Assembly: GCF_937616625.2 (NCBI RefSeq)
Contig: NC_065574.1
Coordinates: 1,860,001-1,924,000, forward strand
Length of the DNA: 64,000 bases
Direction of reading: 5' to 3'
Source of the DNA: Mercurialis annua
Taxonomy: Eukaryota; Streptophyta; Magnoliopsida; Malpighiales; Euphorbiaceae
This document shows, one piece after another, positions 54,101 to 64,000 of this stretch. Within the stretch, counting starts at the first letter, position 1. Each line of letters starts with the position of its first letter. The notes under the pieces were generated by a model. The model did not search any database, had not been told where the DNA came from, and saw only the letters and a list, made by a program, of their open reading frames with translations. The position numbers and the translations under genes were made by a program.

Positions 54101-55917
54101 AATCAAAGGAAAAATAAAGAACATAATTACCTTCTCCATTAGCTTGAGAACCCCAGGATCTCTAGGAGGCCATGTAACCTCTTCCTTTTCATCAATAGCA
54201 GGTCTTAAGACTGACTTAAGAACGTCAGTAGCTGACTCAATCTTTTGCTAAAGATACAAAATTGCATGATGAGAAAAGATAAACAACTTAGCTCTGAAAC
54301 TGTTTAAGACGAAAAACTCAAGAAAGTATAAGACATTACTTAATTGTTTGGTTTCCTCTTTTTATTTTTATTACAATTATAACTTTCCTTTTGTGTGTGA
54401 GAGGGAGAGAGGTACTTTAGTCTTGTGGACAAGAGAATCCACAATGCTCATTACCGATCCAGCCAATTCCTCATAATCTTTCTGAAAAACGGTAACCAAA
54501 ACAATGACTTTAAAATGCAAGGATCAGAAAGAGGTCACCATCGGAAAGATTAATAAGAAATGAATTAAATTGACCGAGTCGAAAACCGTGCTTTATCATC
54601 CTCTGATTTGCAGGTATCAGATCTTGCTGCAAGTCGTATCCAAAAACTAGCATCGGAAGCAAGGACATTTTGGACCGCAAGCTTCTGAAGCTGTTCAATG
54701 AGGGAGATTACAGCAAGAATGAGCTCATTAAAATTTAAAATAGATCATTATGCTGCAAATTCAATTACAAAATATTCTAAGTTTATAACTATGGGCTTCA
54801 CAGGCATTCAACGAAGGTATACACACTCTACACTAAATCATCAAATATCTAGATGATTGATAAGTGATAACTAATATGCAAGTCGAAAACTCTGTTGCTT
54901 AAAGCATCCAAGATACGGATGCTACCTTAGAGAGTACTTTATAGTAAGACAAATAAACTATTATTACTCTTAAACCATCAAAATTATCCCCTAAATGAAC
55001 AAATTAAACTAGGTACAAACAAACCATAAAAATTTGAAAATAGCAAGTAATGCTTGCCGTAAAATATGCAATTCCAAAAGCTAATTACTTACTTCTCCTG
55101 GACTCGCGTCCTTAAGGGTATCGATCAGCCTATCAGCTTCAACAGTCTTTTTAAATGACGACTCCGCGTCTTGACTGACTGCACAGATCAAAGTTTTGCT
55201 GTTTCATTTTAGACCCAAATAACACCATTTTACAATCAATAGCTTCACCATCAGTTACATGCAAGAAAACTAAAACCCTATAATTTTGTTCCAAAATTAC
55301 ATATAATGAAAAAAATAAGATCAAATAATAAGTTACCTCCTCTTTAATTGCATAGACGTGGGCGTGAAGCTGATATGGTTAAGTTTGTTAAAGGTGAAGG
55401 ACCTGATTTTCCATTCTTGCAGTTGGAGCAGCAGCAAATTCTGTGTTAATTAATCAATACATGTAAAAAAATTATAGTTACAAAATCATGCAAAACTGAA
55501 ATGATTTTTGCATTATCTACAACAAATTAGGGTTTGGAACTGAACGAGCGACATAAATGTTGCGTTAATGAAAAGCAAAATAAAAATTTAAAAATGGAGA
55601 TAATTACTAATTACTTACTCACCTGATTATGACTATTATTAGTAGTAATAGGATTATTACGGTGAGTAGATGAGGAAATGAAGTGGAGGGGGAGAGATTT
55701 AGGAAATAGTGAAGCCATTAATAGTGGTGTTCTTGAAGAAAATGGCGGGAGAGGGTTGATTAGCTATAATAAATTAATAATGACCGTTCAATTTTTGGTT
55801 TTTTCCACGCGAAATCCTGAAACCTGCACTAAGACTGTGATTGTGAGGCTGGGAAGCGTAGACGATGGATCTCCTTGGGCCTCCGATAAAGGCCCAATTG
55901 TTATGGATTTTCACAAG
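51105..55917 (-). repeat. Right arm of inverted segmental duplication
   Basis: Reverse-orientation match to 17215-23705, covering promoter, exons, introns and 3' flank of copy B. It is about 1.7 kb shorter than the left arm, mainly because copy B lacks the exon 7 region. Confidence 0.93.
51455..55718 (-). CDS. Predicted plastid protein, copy B (exon 7 lost)
   Basis: Ten exons, in transcript order: 55718-55623, 55440-55337, 55198-55093, 54690-54592, 54481-54416, 54247-54131, 54056-53954, 52929-52882, 51969-51860, 51553-51455; 315 residues if spliced as listed. The protein matches copy A closely (for example FWIRLAARSDTCKSEDDK and EGGSYEQRILSEYLNG). It has an extra NPITTNN-type insertion in the transit region and lacks the 25 residues of copy A exon 7 (EISHRDQEGQLDEG...), because the two flanking introns are fused into one of 74 nt. 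An 18-bp deletion removes the exon 10 acceptor and the residues APEE, but leaves an AAG just upstream that could serve as acceptor in frame. The GC donor after DDK is conserved. No stop interrupts the exons, so it may be expressed, perhaps with altered function, or be an early pseudogene. Confidence 0.75.
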
Positions 55918-56404
55918 AAAAATGAGAGATTTATGGATTTACCTAAAAAAAGAAAATAATTTGAATTTCTACCTCAACACGGAAAAGTCAACAAAAATAC
56001 TCCATGATTTGGCCACTTTGATATTTTTACTCTCCATGTCTAACTTATTAGAATTTTACTCTGCCTTTATTATAGGCTTCTCTGACACATTCTCTCTCCT
56101 TTTCTCTCTTTTTTCTTTCTCTTTCTTTCTTTCTCTCTTTTCATACCTGACGTCTCTTTCTTTCTTTTTTTCAAACTTTTATTTTGTTTACTTGTTTCAA
56201 ACTTTTTTCAAACTTTTTTAAATTAGATATTTTTTATTTCTTCATACTTTAAATTAACAAATTTGCTATTATAAATTACCAATAAATAAAACATTTTCTT
56301 TTCATTTATTTCAGTATTATCAAATATTTTATAATTTATAAATATATACTACTATTTAAATATTTTATTATATTAATAGCATATTCAAAAATTATTTGAA
56401 TTAA

Positions 56405-57680
56405 ATAAAAAATCACAGTATCACATTATCATATGATTATCACTGTATCACTTTATCATATGATTATCACAGTTTCATCTTAGCATGTAATTATCAGTGT
56501 ATCCTATCGTATTGTCATTTTATTATCATATTATTATCAGTATCGTATGTAACAGATTATTATATGATAATGTGATGATACTGCTGGATAATATTAGACA
56601 AAATCATATTATCATGTGATTATCACAATATTATATTATCATATGATTATCACAGTTTCACCTTATCATATAATTATCAATATATCATATTGCATTGTCA
56701 TTTTATTATCATGTCATTATTAGTATCGTATGTAGCAGATTATTATCATCTCGTTATCATAATTTTTCTGTAATTTGTTTTTATATAGGTATCATATTAT
56801 CATACCATTATCATTTTATTATCAATAAGAACCTTATCATACTACTCTATCTTCACATTATCATCTCGTTATCATATTTTTTATGCATTGTTTTCCATAT
56901 AAGTATCATATTATCATACTATTATCATAACTTTATTATTTAATTATCATCTGGTTATCACTGGTATCATGAATCTTTTAGTAATTATATTTTCACGTAC
57001 ATTATCATCCAATTATCGTATTTCATTATAATCTAGTTATCATACTGCAGTGTTATATGATAATATTATGATAATAACATGATAATCAGATGTTGTTTTT
57101 TTCATGCAGTGTTATGATAACAAAATGATAATATAGTGATAATAACATGATGTTATTATCACTATATTATCATATTATCATACTATTATCACAACTTTAT
57201 TATTTAATTATCATCTGGTTATCACTGGTATCATGAATCTTTTTGTAATTATATTTTCACGTACATTATCATCCAATTATCATACTACTCTATCTTCACA
57301 TTATCATCTCGTTATCATAATTTTTATGCATTTTTTTCTATATAGGTATCATATTATCATACTATTACCATTACTTTATTATTTAATTATCATCTGGTTA
57401 TCACTGGTATCATGAATCTTTTTATAATTATATTTTCACGTACATTATCATCCAATTATCATAATCTTATCATATTTCATTATCATCTAGTTATCATACT
57501 GCAGTGTTATATGATAATAACATGATAACCAGAGGGTTTTTTTCCTGCAGTGTTATGATAACGAAATGATAATATATTGATAATAACATGATAATCAGAG
57601 GTTGTTTTTAATAAAAAAAATCAATTTTTTCTGCAATGTTATGATACTTACATGATAATGCAGTGATGATACTCATATGA
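56405..57680. repeat. TTATCA / TGATAA array with higher-order repeats
   Basis: Dozens of TTATCA hexamers, often as TTATCATATTATCAT, fill about 1.2 kb. Toward the right the orientation flips to TGATAA (57050-57160 and 57500-57680), so parts can fold back. A block of about 100 bp including CATCTGGTTATCACTGG and ATTTTCACGTACATTATCATC recurs at about 56918, 57170 and 57358. Confidence 0.85.
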
Positions 57681-57864
57681 TAATCAGAATCTGTTTTTTT
57701 TTTTTTGCAGAAAATCATTTTTTGTGTATAAAATTATTTTTAATGCAAATGTTTAGATCTAAAAATGAAAAAATTTAAGAGTAATTCTTTTAGATCTGAA
57801 AATTAAAATAAATCGTATTAATCACCACGAGTTGAGAAAAAATTTCCAAAATTAAATATAAAAA

Positions 57865-57955
57865 ACGGCGGAGCAATGAAAGAACGGCGGCGGAGCAATG
57901 AAAGAACGGCGGCGGAGCGACGAAGGAACAGCGGCGGAGCGATGAAGGACGGCGG
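57865..57955. repeat. Four-copy GC-rich tandem repeat
   Basis: Units of about 22 bp, GGCGGCGGAGCRATGAARGA, in otherwise AT-rich DNA; followed by GAA/GA-rich simple sequence to about 58085. Confidence 0.8.
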
Positions 57956-58268
57956 TAGAGTAAAGAAAAAAATAAAGAAAGAAAGAAGAAATAAAAAAGA
58001 AGAAAAAAGAACCAGAGAATAAGAAGAAGAAGAAGAAGAAGAAGAATAAAAGAATGAGGAGAGAGGAGAGAGAAAAGGAAAGACAAAAATAAAAAAAAGC
58101 CAACTGTAACATGATAGGAGTAGGAAAAATATACTTGGAGTAAAAAAATAATAAATAGTAGGTACAATTATAATATAAATATGTTTTAGAGTAAAAAAAT
58201 AAAAACATTAAAATTGTGAGGTATTTTTTATATCTTTTCCTTGTTGAGGTAGGAAATCAAATTATTTT

Positions 58269-58992
58269 TAAAAATAGAGTATTTATCCTAATTTTCTCAA
58301 GAAAAATTGTTAAAAATACTCCGTGTTTTGAAAATGTTTGTACAAATACTTCGCTTTCGGAATTTTTTTTCCAAAAATTCAGTTTTTTATTCTGAAAATT
58401 TGTAGAAATAAACTGTTTGAAAATGTATTATAAACGGTTTTAAAAATATAAATTTATAAACTTTTTAAAATCTTTTGCAACTGCAATAGAAATGGTATTT
58501 TAAAATGGTTTCAAATTATTTTTAAAAAAATCATTTGAAATCCCATTACAAGCTGTCTTTGAAACGGTTTATAAAATCGTATTTTTTTCAAACCGTGTCT
58601 ATTAAGGCATATATTCGAAACAGTACCTACCCCGTAGGAATCCGTCTCCATGAGGACATGATGTTTATAATTCTAAAATTGTTAACTTTTTTATATGTAA
58701 TTTATATTTTTATTCACTTTAATATTTATTAATAAAAATAGAATAGTGTATGGGATCAATTCAAGTAGTTAGGATAACATTAACATGGTTAAAACTCAAT
58801 GTGAAATAATGAGTTGAGGTTTGGGAGTGAAGGAACGACATAAATGTTAAATAAAGGAAAAAGAAAAGAAAATGCAATATTAGTAGTAGTAGTTGGATTT
58901 TACATATTCAGGAACTTTAAAACCTAAGTGATATGAATTAGGATAACTTTTCCAAATCCTAAAAGGATTCAGCAAAGACGTTCTGTTATGCC
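58269..58992. other. Intergenic DNA upstream of the F-box gene
   Basis: AT-rich. Around 58300 the words GTTAAAAATACTCCGTG recall the terminal repeat of the preceding element (CAACAAAAATACTCCATG), so a decayed relative may be present. No gene. Confidence 0.35.
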
Positions 58993-59000
58993 TATATATA
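58993..59000 (+). promoter_or_regulatory. Putative TATA box of the F-box gene
   Basis: TATATATA followed by ACCC, only 22-29 nt before the first in-frame AUG (59022). Confidence 0.5.
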
Positions 59001-59021
59001 ACCCAGTACTGCTCTGCTAAG

Positions 59022-60119
59022 ATGGAAAAATCAAAACTCGTAATGGGTGATTGCTGGAAAGAAGTACCAGTTGAAATAATTTGGTTGATTATGGAAAAAC
59101 TACACTCGCTAGATAATATTCGATTAGCCGCGGTTTGCAAGGAATTCCGACATGCTTTCACCAGGCTGCCCGCCAAGCTCCACCACTCTAAAGATGCAGT
59201 GCCCTGGCTTTTAATCATGAACAAACCCGATTTGGATTTTATTCGAGTCTCAACTCTAACCACGCTCAAGATCCGCATTGCTAAAAAACATCAGTCCAAT
59301 GTTCCTTTATGCTCTAGCAATGGATGGTTACTGGCGGCCAGAGACTCTAATCCAGGATGTTATGGCTACAAATCCAGGATGTTTTTACTTAACCCGTTTA
59401 CCAAGGAGAAATTCCGGATGCCCGCCACCCTTATTTACCGATTTGCTATCTCAGTTGCCAATGGCAAGCCACAATTTGTACTGGCTGCTAATCTGCGTCG
59501 AACCGATGGAATTAGTACAGTTATTCTGCGAATATGTCGCCCTGGAGATACTTCCTGGACAACTGTTGCCCGATCCAGTACCGGCCTCTTCAGTACAAGA
59601 ATCGCGTCTTTGTGTGTTGCGGGAGACAAAATCTACTGCGTTGATGAAAGAGGATGGGTAAAAATATACGACATGAAAAGTTGTGAATGGAAAGAAACGG
59701 CCATGGCAATACCGTCATACGATCGGGACAACAACACTGTGACAGAAATCGCGGAAAAAGATGGCGAGCTACGTCGAGTGGACATCTACTTTAAGTATTT
59801 GCTCAAGAATACAAGCAAACGCAAGACGAATTGGGACTTGACGTTTTACAGACTAAACGAGGAGAAGATGGAGTGGGAGTTGTTGTCCGAAGGCGACATC
59901 AAGGATACATCATGGTTCATAGGAAATCCGGGCTGCTCCTATTTAGGTAAAGGGAAGCCGCGCATCTACTTCATCAGCAGCGAAGGCTATTTAGTTGTTT
60001 CCGATATTTATAAGCCGATTCAAAAGGATACCCATACTCGTCACTTGTTCACTCGCCGGAACAATCCTATCCCTCATTATCCGCTTGACAACAACCTCTT
60101 TTGGTTTGACATGGACTGA
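59022..60119 (+). CDS. F-box protein with DUF295 C-terminal domain
   Basis: Intronless, 365 residues. The F-box (about residues 10-50) reads CWKEVPVEIIWLIMEKLHSLDNIRLAAVCKEFR, and would bind SKP1 in an SCF E3 ubiquitin ligase. The rest matches the plant DUF295 layout: CSSNGWLLAARDS and MFLLNPFTKEKFRMP (about 98-133), GDKIYCVDERGWVKIYDM (about 203-220) and GCSYLGKGKPRIYFISSEGYLVVSDI (about 307-332). No substrate can be named. The family expands rapidly in plants by local duplication. A second in-frame AUG at 59043 (MGDCWKEV) lies just before the F-box. The TATA box is so close to the first AUG that transcription may start near 59025, making 59043 the likelier start, with a 358-residue protein. 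Confidence 0.88.
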   Translation: MEKSKLVMGDCWKEVPVEIIWLIMEKLHSLDNIRLAAVCKEFRHAFTRLPAKLHHSKDAVPWLLIMNKPDLDFIRVSTLTTLKIRIAKKHQSNVPLCSSNGWLLAARDSNPGCYGYKSRMFLLNPFTKEKFRMPATLIYRFAISVANGKPQFVLAANLRRTDGISTVILRICRPGDTSWTTVARSSTGLFSTRIASLCVAGDKIYCVDERGWVKIYDMKSCEWKETAMAIPSYDRDNNTVTEIAEKDGELRRVDIYFKYLLKNTSKRKTNWDLTFYRLNEEKMEWELLSEGDIKDTSWFIGNPGCSYLGKGKPRIYFISSEGYLVVSDIYKPIQKDTHTRHLFTRRNNPIPHYPLDNNLFWFDMD

Positions 60120-62582
60120 TTTTCTTTCATTGCTTTATAACTATATACACTCTCCTGGATGTATTGTTCATTTCAATTATTATATCATCAATAACTATAA
60201 GCAAGCATTTTTCATGAATCGAAAATATAATTCTTGTTGGAAATTTATTTGTTTAGTCACTAACGTAATTAAGTGTTATTTAGTTTCATCAAAAAAAAAA
60301 CAGAGTTATTTAGGGATGAGTAAATTTGATATCTAGCTACATGAATCTACATCTCAACCCACCACAAGCAATTTTTAACTATAGAAAACCTAAGGATTAA
60401 CATTTAACCCTAACGCTGTCCGCAAATTAATTTTCCTCTTCCAACTTGTGTCGTGCCAAGCATATTCATTACTAAGAGTGTGTCTAATACTTGAGTGTAG
60501 ATATTCATTACCACGCATAAATATCGGTGCATGTGTAAGACTAATAAATTTGTAGGTTTGAAAAAAAAAACAAGTGAAAAAAATCCATATTTTTAGCATC
60601 CGAAACCTTAAGGTTATTTTTTTAACTTTTTTAATAGGTTTGAATGTGACTTATACGTCAATAAATTAACGGCTATTTCTAATGGAGTTTAAAGAGCGGA
60701 ATTACTGGCACCACATTAAAATTTTAAAAAGTTTATGCATTCCACCAAAAAATTAAAGAAATTCTATGCTCTTTTGAAATATTTGAGGAATTTTTTACAT
60801 CTTTCCACGTTGAAAAATAAAAAAAGAAAGTTTGTAAGTTTTTCGGCCTAAATTAAAGACTTAATAGCGTAAAAAATTACGAAGTTTAGCGTGTTTTATA
60901 AATTTAATATGAACTTTTAATGTTGGAAAATTAATACATGTACTATCGGTTTTTTATAATTTTAGACACCGATCAATTTTACCATCAAAAAGATACATGC
61001 TGATGTATACACCAAGTGACGGATGAAAGGTAGGGCCCAGGCCATTATAAAAGAATTATTACTACTCTGAACTAATTAGATTTGTGGGTCAATTACATTT
61101 TCCTTATTAACTTTGCAAAATAAAATCAGTAGGTAAAGTGCAGTTTAATACATGGCTTGGATAAGCTGATATGAAAAATTAATGTATAGCAAAGGCTAAT
61201 GTACAATTTGAATAAACCTAAAATACAATTAAAATTTGAAAGAGTGTAGCAAAGTCGAATCATTATATCAATCAACTTAAAAAAAATATCAGATTACACA
61301 ATTCCTATCCAAATTAAATCCTAATTCTAAACCTTTCAATATTTTTCTATTAAAAAATATACCCCTAATTTCCTAATTCATTTTAAATATGATAAATTTA
61401 TTTTTTATAAGTACACATAATGTGCATTAGCAACTTAACAATTTGACTAGTTTTTAAAAATCACATTTAAATTTATATTTTTGATGTTAAAAATACTAGT
61501 GATTTTTGTGATCTTTATGATATTAGTGGTCTTGTTAAAATGAAAACTAAGATGGAAAAAAGATCGTTTATTTCTTTATATATTTCTACTTATTCGGTTA
61601 GTATTGATATTACGAGTAGCTTATGTTTTATAGAAAAAAATCTTTTTAGAGTATTGACGATAAGAATATATTACCGATGTCAGAAAATGAAAACTTATAG
61701 AATATAATTACATCTAATTAAAAGTAGCAATGATTTTTTGATTTTGTAATGCGTGTTTTTTACGTTTTAATTTATTTTATATTAAAAAAAATAACTATAT
61801 ATTTTTGTTATATTTTTCATGGTATTGATATTTTAATTTTTAAAAACTAAATTTGTGCCCTAATTTTGGGGCTAGCTTCGTCACTGTGTACACCGGAATA
61901 ACCATTGTTCCGACGTCCACACCGACATTTTTTTGACGGAAAATTTTTTAGTGTTAAAACTATAAAACAATCAAAAGTTGATGGGTTAATTTATCGAAAT
62001 TAAAAGTTTGTGTTAAATTTGCAAAACACGCTAAAATACATGATTTAATTAACTATTATAATCTAAATTAAATCATGAAGATTCCGAAAATAAAATACAC
62101 TCTCCAATTTAAAATGGGAATTTTTGAAAAAAAAAATCCTCCGTATTTGTATCATTTTTCAAGCTGATAATGCTTAAAGATTTTCAAATTTCAATTATTC
62201 TTTTATAATTTTAAAACTTTAAATATCACGTTAATTTATATAATAAATTAGGGATTAGATATTTTTTATATTTATACGGCTTTTTACCCAAATAACCAAC
62301 ATTCAACAGTTTTTTACTTTTATACAGCTCTAACTTTGACATATTAAAACTACCATACACGGATATATTTATTACTTTTATACCATCACTATATATATAA
62401 CTTTAATAACACAAACAATCATAACTTCAATTATTTTTTCTCTCTTCCTTATTCAATTTTTTCTTTCTCTCAACTCAATTTTTTTCTCTATACAGTCACG
62501 TTTTTTTTTTCACTCTCAGATCACCTCTTATTTACCGTCCTGCATTTCTATGCTCCGCCGTCTTCCGCTGCACCGTTCTCAA
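60120..62582. other. AT-rich intergenic DNA
   Basis: The first 150 bases or so are probably 3' UTR of the F-box gene. No other gene or bounded repeat is recognised. Around 62400-62580 the sequence becomes pyrimidine-rich before the MCM4 fragment. Confidence 0.4.
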
Positions 62583-62798
62583 TTCATCTTCAAGATGTAA
62601 GTAAAAAACTTATAATTTATAAATACTCATTGTTTAAGACAATGGTGAAACTGATGTCATAAATTTTTGTTTTGTTGTTGTTTATGTTTCAGCTGAGGAA
62701 TGCAGTTGCAAATCTAGCAAGTGAAGGATTTGTTGTTGTTCATGGTGATAGTGTAAAAAGAATATAGTTTATTGGTAGAACCAAATTTGTTGTGTAAT
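62583..62798 (+). pseudogene. Duplicated 3' fragment of MCM4
   Basis: This 216-bp stretch matches 50546-50761 (end of exon 17, the whole last intron, exon 18, stop codon and 31 bp of 3' UTR) with a single visible change (A to T in the intron at ACTCATTGTTTAAG). The intron is kept, so it arose by DNA duplication and not by reverse transcription. The match ends exactly where an LTR begins. It cannot encode more than the last 30 or so residues of MCM4. Confidence 0.95.
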
Positions 62799-63623
62799 TG
62801 TTAACACGAATTTCTTGTCCTGAAATTAAGAAGCAAGAAAATATGCACAAATGTCAATTTTATTGAATTTAATCAAAAAGCGAGTACAATCTCTATGGGG
62901 TAATTTCTACACGTGTAGAAATTAAATCCTTTGATGCTTTCCTTCAATATTTGCGGATCAAGGGCTTTTGAAGCTTGTTCTTGAATCCGTTGTAGAATCT
63001 CCTTCGATTTGGTGAAGGAAATAGTTGAACCGTTGACGAGTGATGAACACGCCGTATGAAGATTCGAATATGGAGACTTGATTTGATATGCAGTCGTTTG
63101 GTTGAATCTTTGACGGGTGATGAACACAACGTATGAAGATTCAAATATGGAGGCTTGATTTGATGTAGTCACTTGTAGAAATTATGCAGAGCTTCTTTAT
63201 CGCTTTGTTTGCAGAGTTTCCACGATTTGAGAGTGATGTGTATGTAGTCGCTTGAAGAAATTATGCAGAGCTTTTATGTTGCTTTGTTTGCAGAATTCCG
63301 GCGGCTAAAGAATTATGTCTGTGTGTTGTGAAGACACTCCTATTTATAGGAGTATAGAGAATATGTATTTATGCACATATCTCTATATTTGGAAAGAATA
63401 ATTAATTTATTCTAATTAGTTAAATGAGAATATTCACTTAACTAATAGAAAAATTAGTATATTCTTAATATTAGGTAAGTATGATTTATTAACTTACCAA
63501 AAATAATTTATTTAATATTAATTAGACTTTATTTAATAATTAATTTTAAATTATTAAATATATTTGAAAGTCTAATAATACTAAGCCCAATTTATTTTAT
63601 GGGCCAAAATTTCCGGGTCAACA
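62799..63623 (-). mobile_element. LTR (3' LTR) of a retrotransposon on the minus strand
   Basis: In minus orientation the unit starts TGTTGACCCGGAAATTTTGG (63623) and ends GAAATTCGTGTTAACA (62799), with short inverted termini TGTTGAC/GTTAACA; 825 bp. A TATA box (TATAAATAGGAG on the minus strand, near 63349-63360) suits an LTR promoter. Two diverged direct repeats containing GATGAACAC and ATTCRAATATGGAG lie within it. Immediately upstream in element orientation is a polypurine tract, so this is the 3' LTR and the element body runs off the right edge. The adjacent 5 bp GTAAT (62794-62798) should be one copy of its target duplication. Confidence 0.8.
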
Positions 63624-63642
63624 AATGCCCCCTTGAGACTTG
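63624..63642 (-). other. Polypurine tract of the retrotransposon
   Basis: The minus strand reads CTCAAGGGGGCATT directly before the LTR start TGTTGACC. A purine-rich tract next to the 3' LTR primes plus-strand DNA synthesis in LTR elements. Confidence 0.7.
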
Positions 63643-64000
63643 TTCGCGTTTTTTTCTTCTTAGCGATCAATGTCTCAAAATTTAATTAAATACTTTAATT
63701 ATCACTTTTGATATATTAAAATACTTAATTTAAACAAAACATTTTCTTTTGTTTACGTGAACAATAATTTTCATGAGCTCTTTTTTCTTTTCTTTTTTGT
63801 TCATATTTTTTCTTTTCAAAAAAATAATAGTCAAAGAGATGACCAAATTTTATGAGCCAATATATTTTTTTTGTTTCTTTTCTTGTGATTTGTCTTGAAC
63901 AATTCTTTTTTTCCTAATTAAGAATTGCTTGCTCTTCAAGTGTTCTTTTTTTAAAAAAAATATCTTTCTTTTCCTTATTCAATTTAGAATAGGAACTTCT
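63643..64000 (-). mobile_element. 3' internal region of the retrotransposon (cut by window end)
   Basis: AT-rich sequence between the polypurine tract and the window edge. No coding domain is visible in these 358 bases, as expected for the untranslated 3' part of such elements. Confidence 0.5.

Larger units (their letters stand above)
55953..58268. mobile_element. Large inverted-repeat element (about 2.3 kb)
   Basis: The left end AAAATAATTTGAATTTCTAC and the right end, reverse-complemented AAAATAATTTGATTTCCTAC, continue as CTCAACAMGGAAAAG and AAAAATAC for about 60 bp. The inside holds a pyrimidine-rich stretch near the left end (TCTTTC) and the purine-rich complement near the right end (57960-58085), the TTATCA array (56405-57680) and a GGCGGCGGAGC tandem repeat (57865-57955). 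No transposase is visible. The target duplication is not clear in the A-rich flanks. Confidence 0.6.

Noticed and set aside
56695..58208. Hydrophobic Ile/Tyr/Ser and Phe/Leu-rich frames that look like membrane proteins
   Set aside because: They come from the TTATCA array and from poly-purine/pyrimidine stretches; no start context or family match.
62583..62798. MCM4 fragment as a retrocopy
   Set aside because: The last intron is fully retained, so it was copied as DNA.

Overview
The window is nuclear DNA of a flowering plant, most likely a eudicot. The genes have many short exons with AT-rich introns. The proteins include plant-specific families (BBX, SHI/STY, F-box/DUF295 and a plastid-targeted protein), and the intergenic space is packed with plant-type mobile elements (Helitron, LTR, Mutator-like MITEs, tRNA-derived SINEs). 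I cannot name the species from sequence alone.

Genes, left to right: a BBX20-like double B-box factor (minus, 2050-3415); an 11-exon gene for a predicted plastid protein (plus, 17414-23263, 'copy A'); coatomer subunit alpha (plus, 25001-29656); a small acidic plant protein of unknown function (plus, 32070-32591); a SHI/STY/SRS zinc-finger factor (plus, 38395-39556); the replicative helicase subunit MCM4 (plus, 44770-50730, 18 exons); a second copy of the plastid-protein gene (minus, 51455-55718, 'copy B'); and an intronless F-box/DUF295 gene (plus, 59022-60119). These genes do unrelated jobs (light and hormone transcription control, plastid biology, Golgi vesicle coats, organ development, DNA replication, protein turnover). 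They are ordinary plant neighbours, not an operon-like cluster.

Structure: copies A and B form a large inverted segmental duplication (about 17.2-23.7 kb and 51.1-55.9 kb), introns and flanks included, bracketing coatomer alpha, SRS and MCM4. Copy B has lost one exon (75 nt, in frame) and 18 bp across a splice acceptor, yet can still be read through. A 216-bp piece of the 3' end of MCM4 is duplicated at 62583-62798 and is cut by the LTR of a retrotransposon that runs off the right edge.

Mobile DNA: 7.6-16.7 kb holds a Helitron (7651-13259) with a nested solo LTR (8287-10938, TSD ACTTA). A second solo LTR of the same family lies in opposite orientation nearby (14149-16747, TSD CCACA). Each LTR carries a different array of CpG-rich hairpins at the same internal position. 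Several Mutator-type MITEs have 9-11 bp target duplications (6220-6602, 16817-17200, 37312-37727, 41418-42454, 42867-43318). A 2.3-kb inverted-repeat element (55953-58268) carries a dense TTATCA/TGATAA array. A short degenerate plastid trnI-GAU insertion sits at 33683. No new multi-gene system was found; the most informative points are the duplication history, non-canonical GC-AG splice sites and the hairpin arrays inside repeats.
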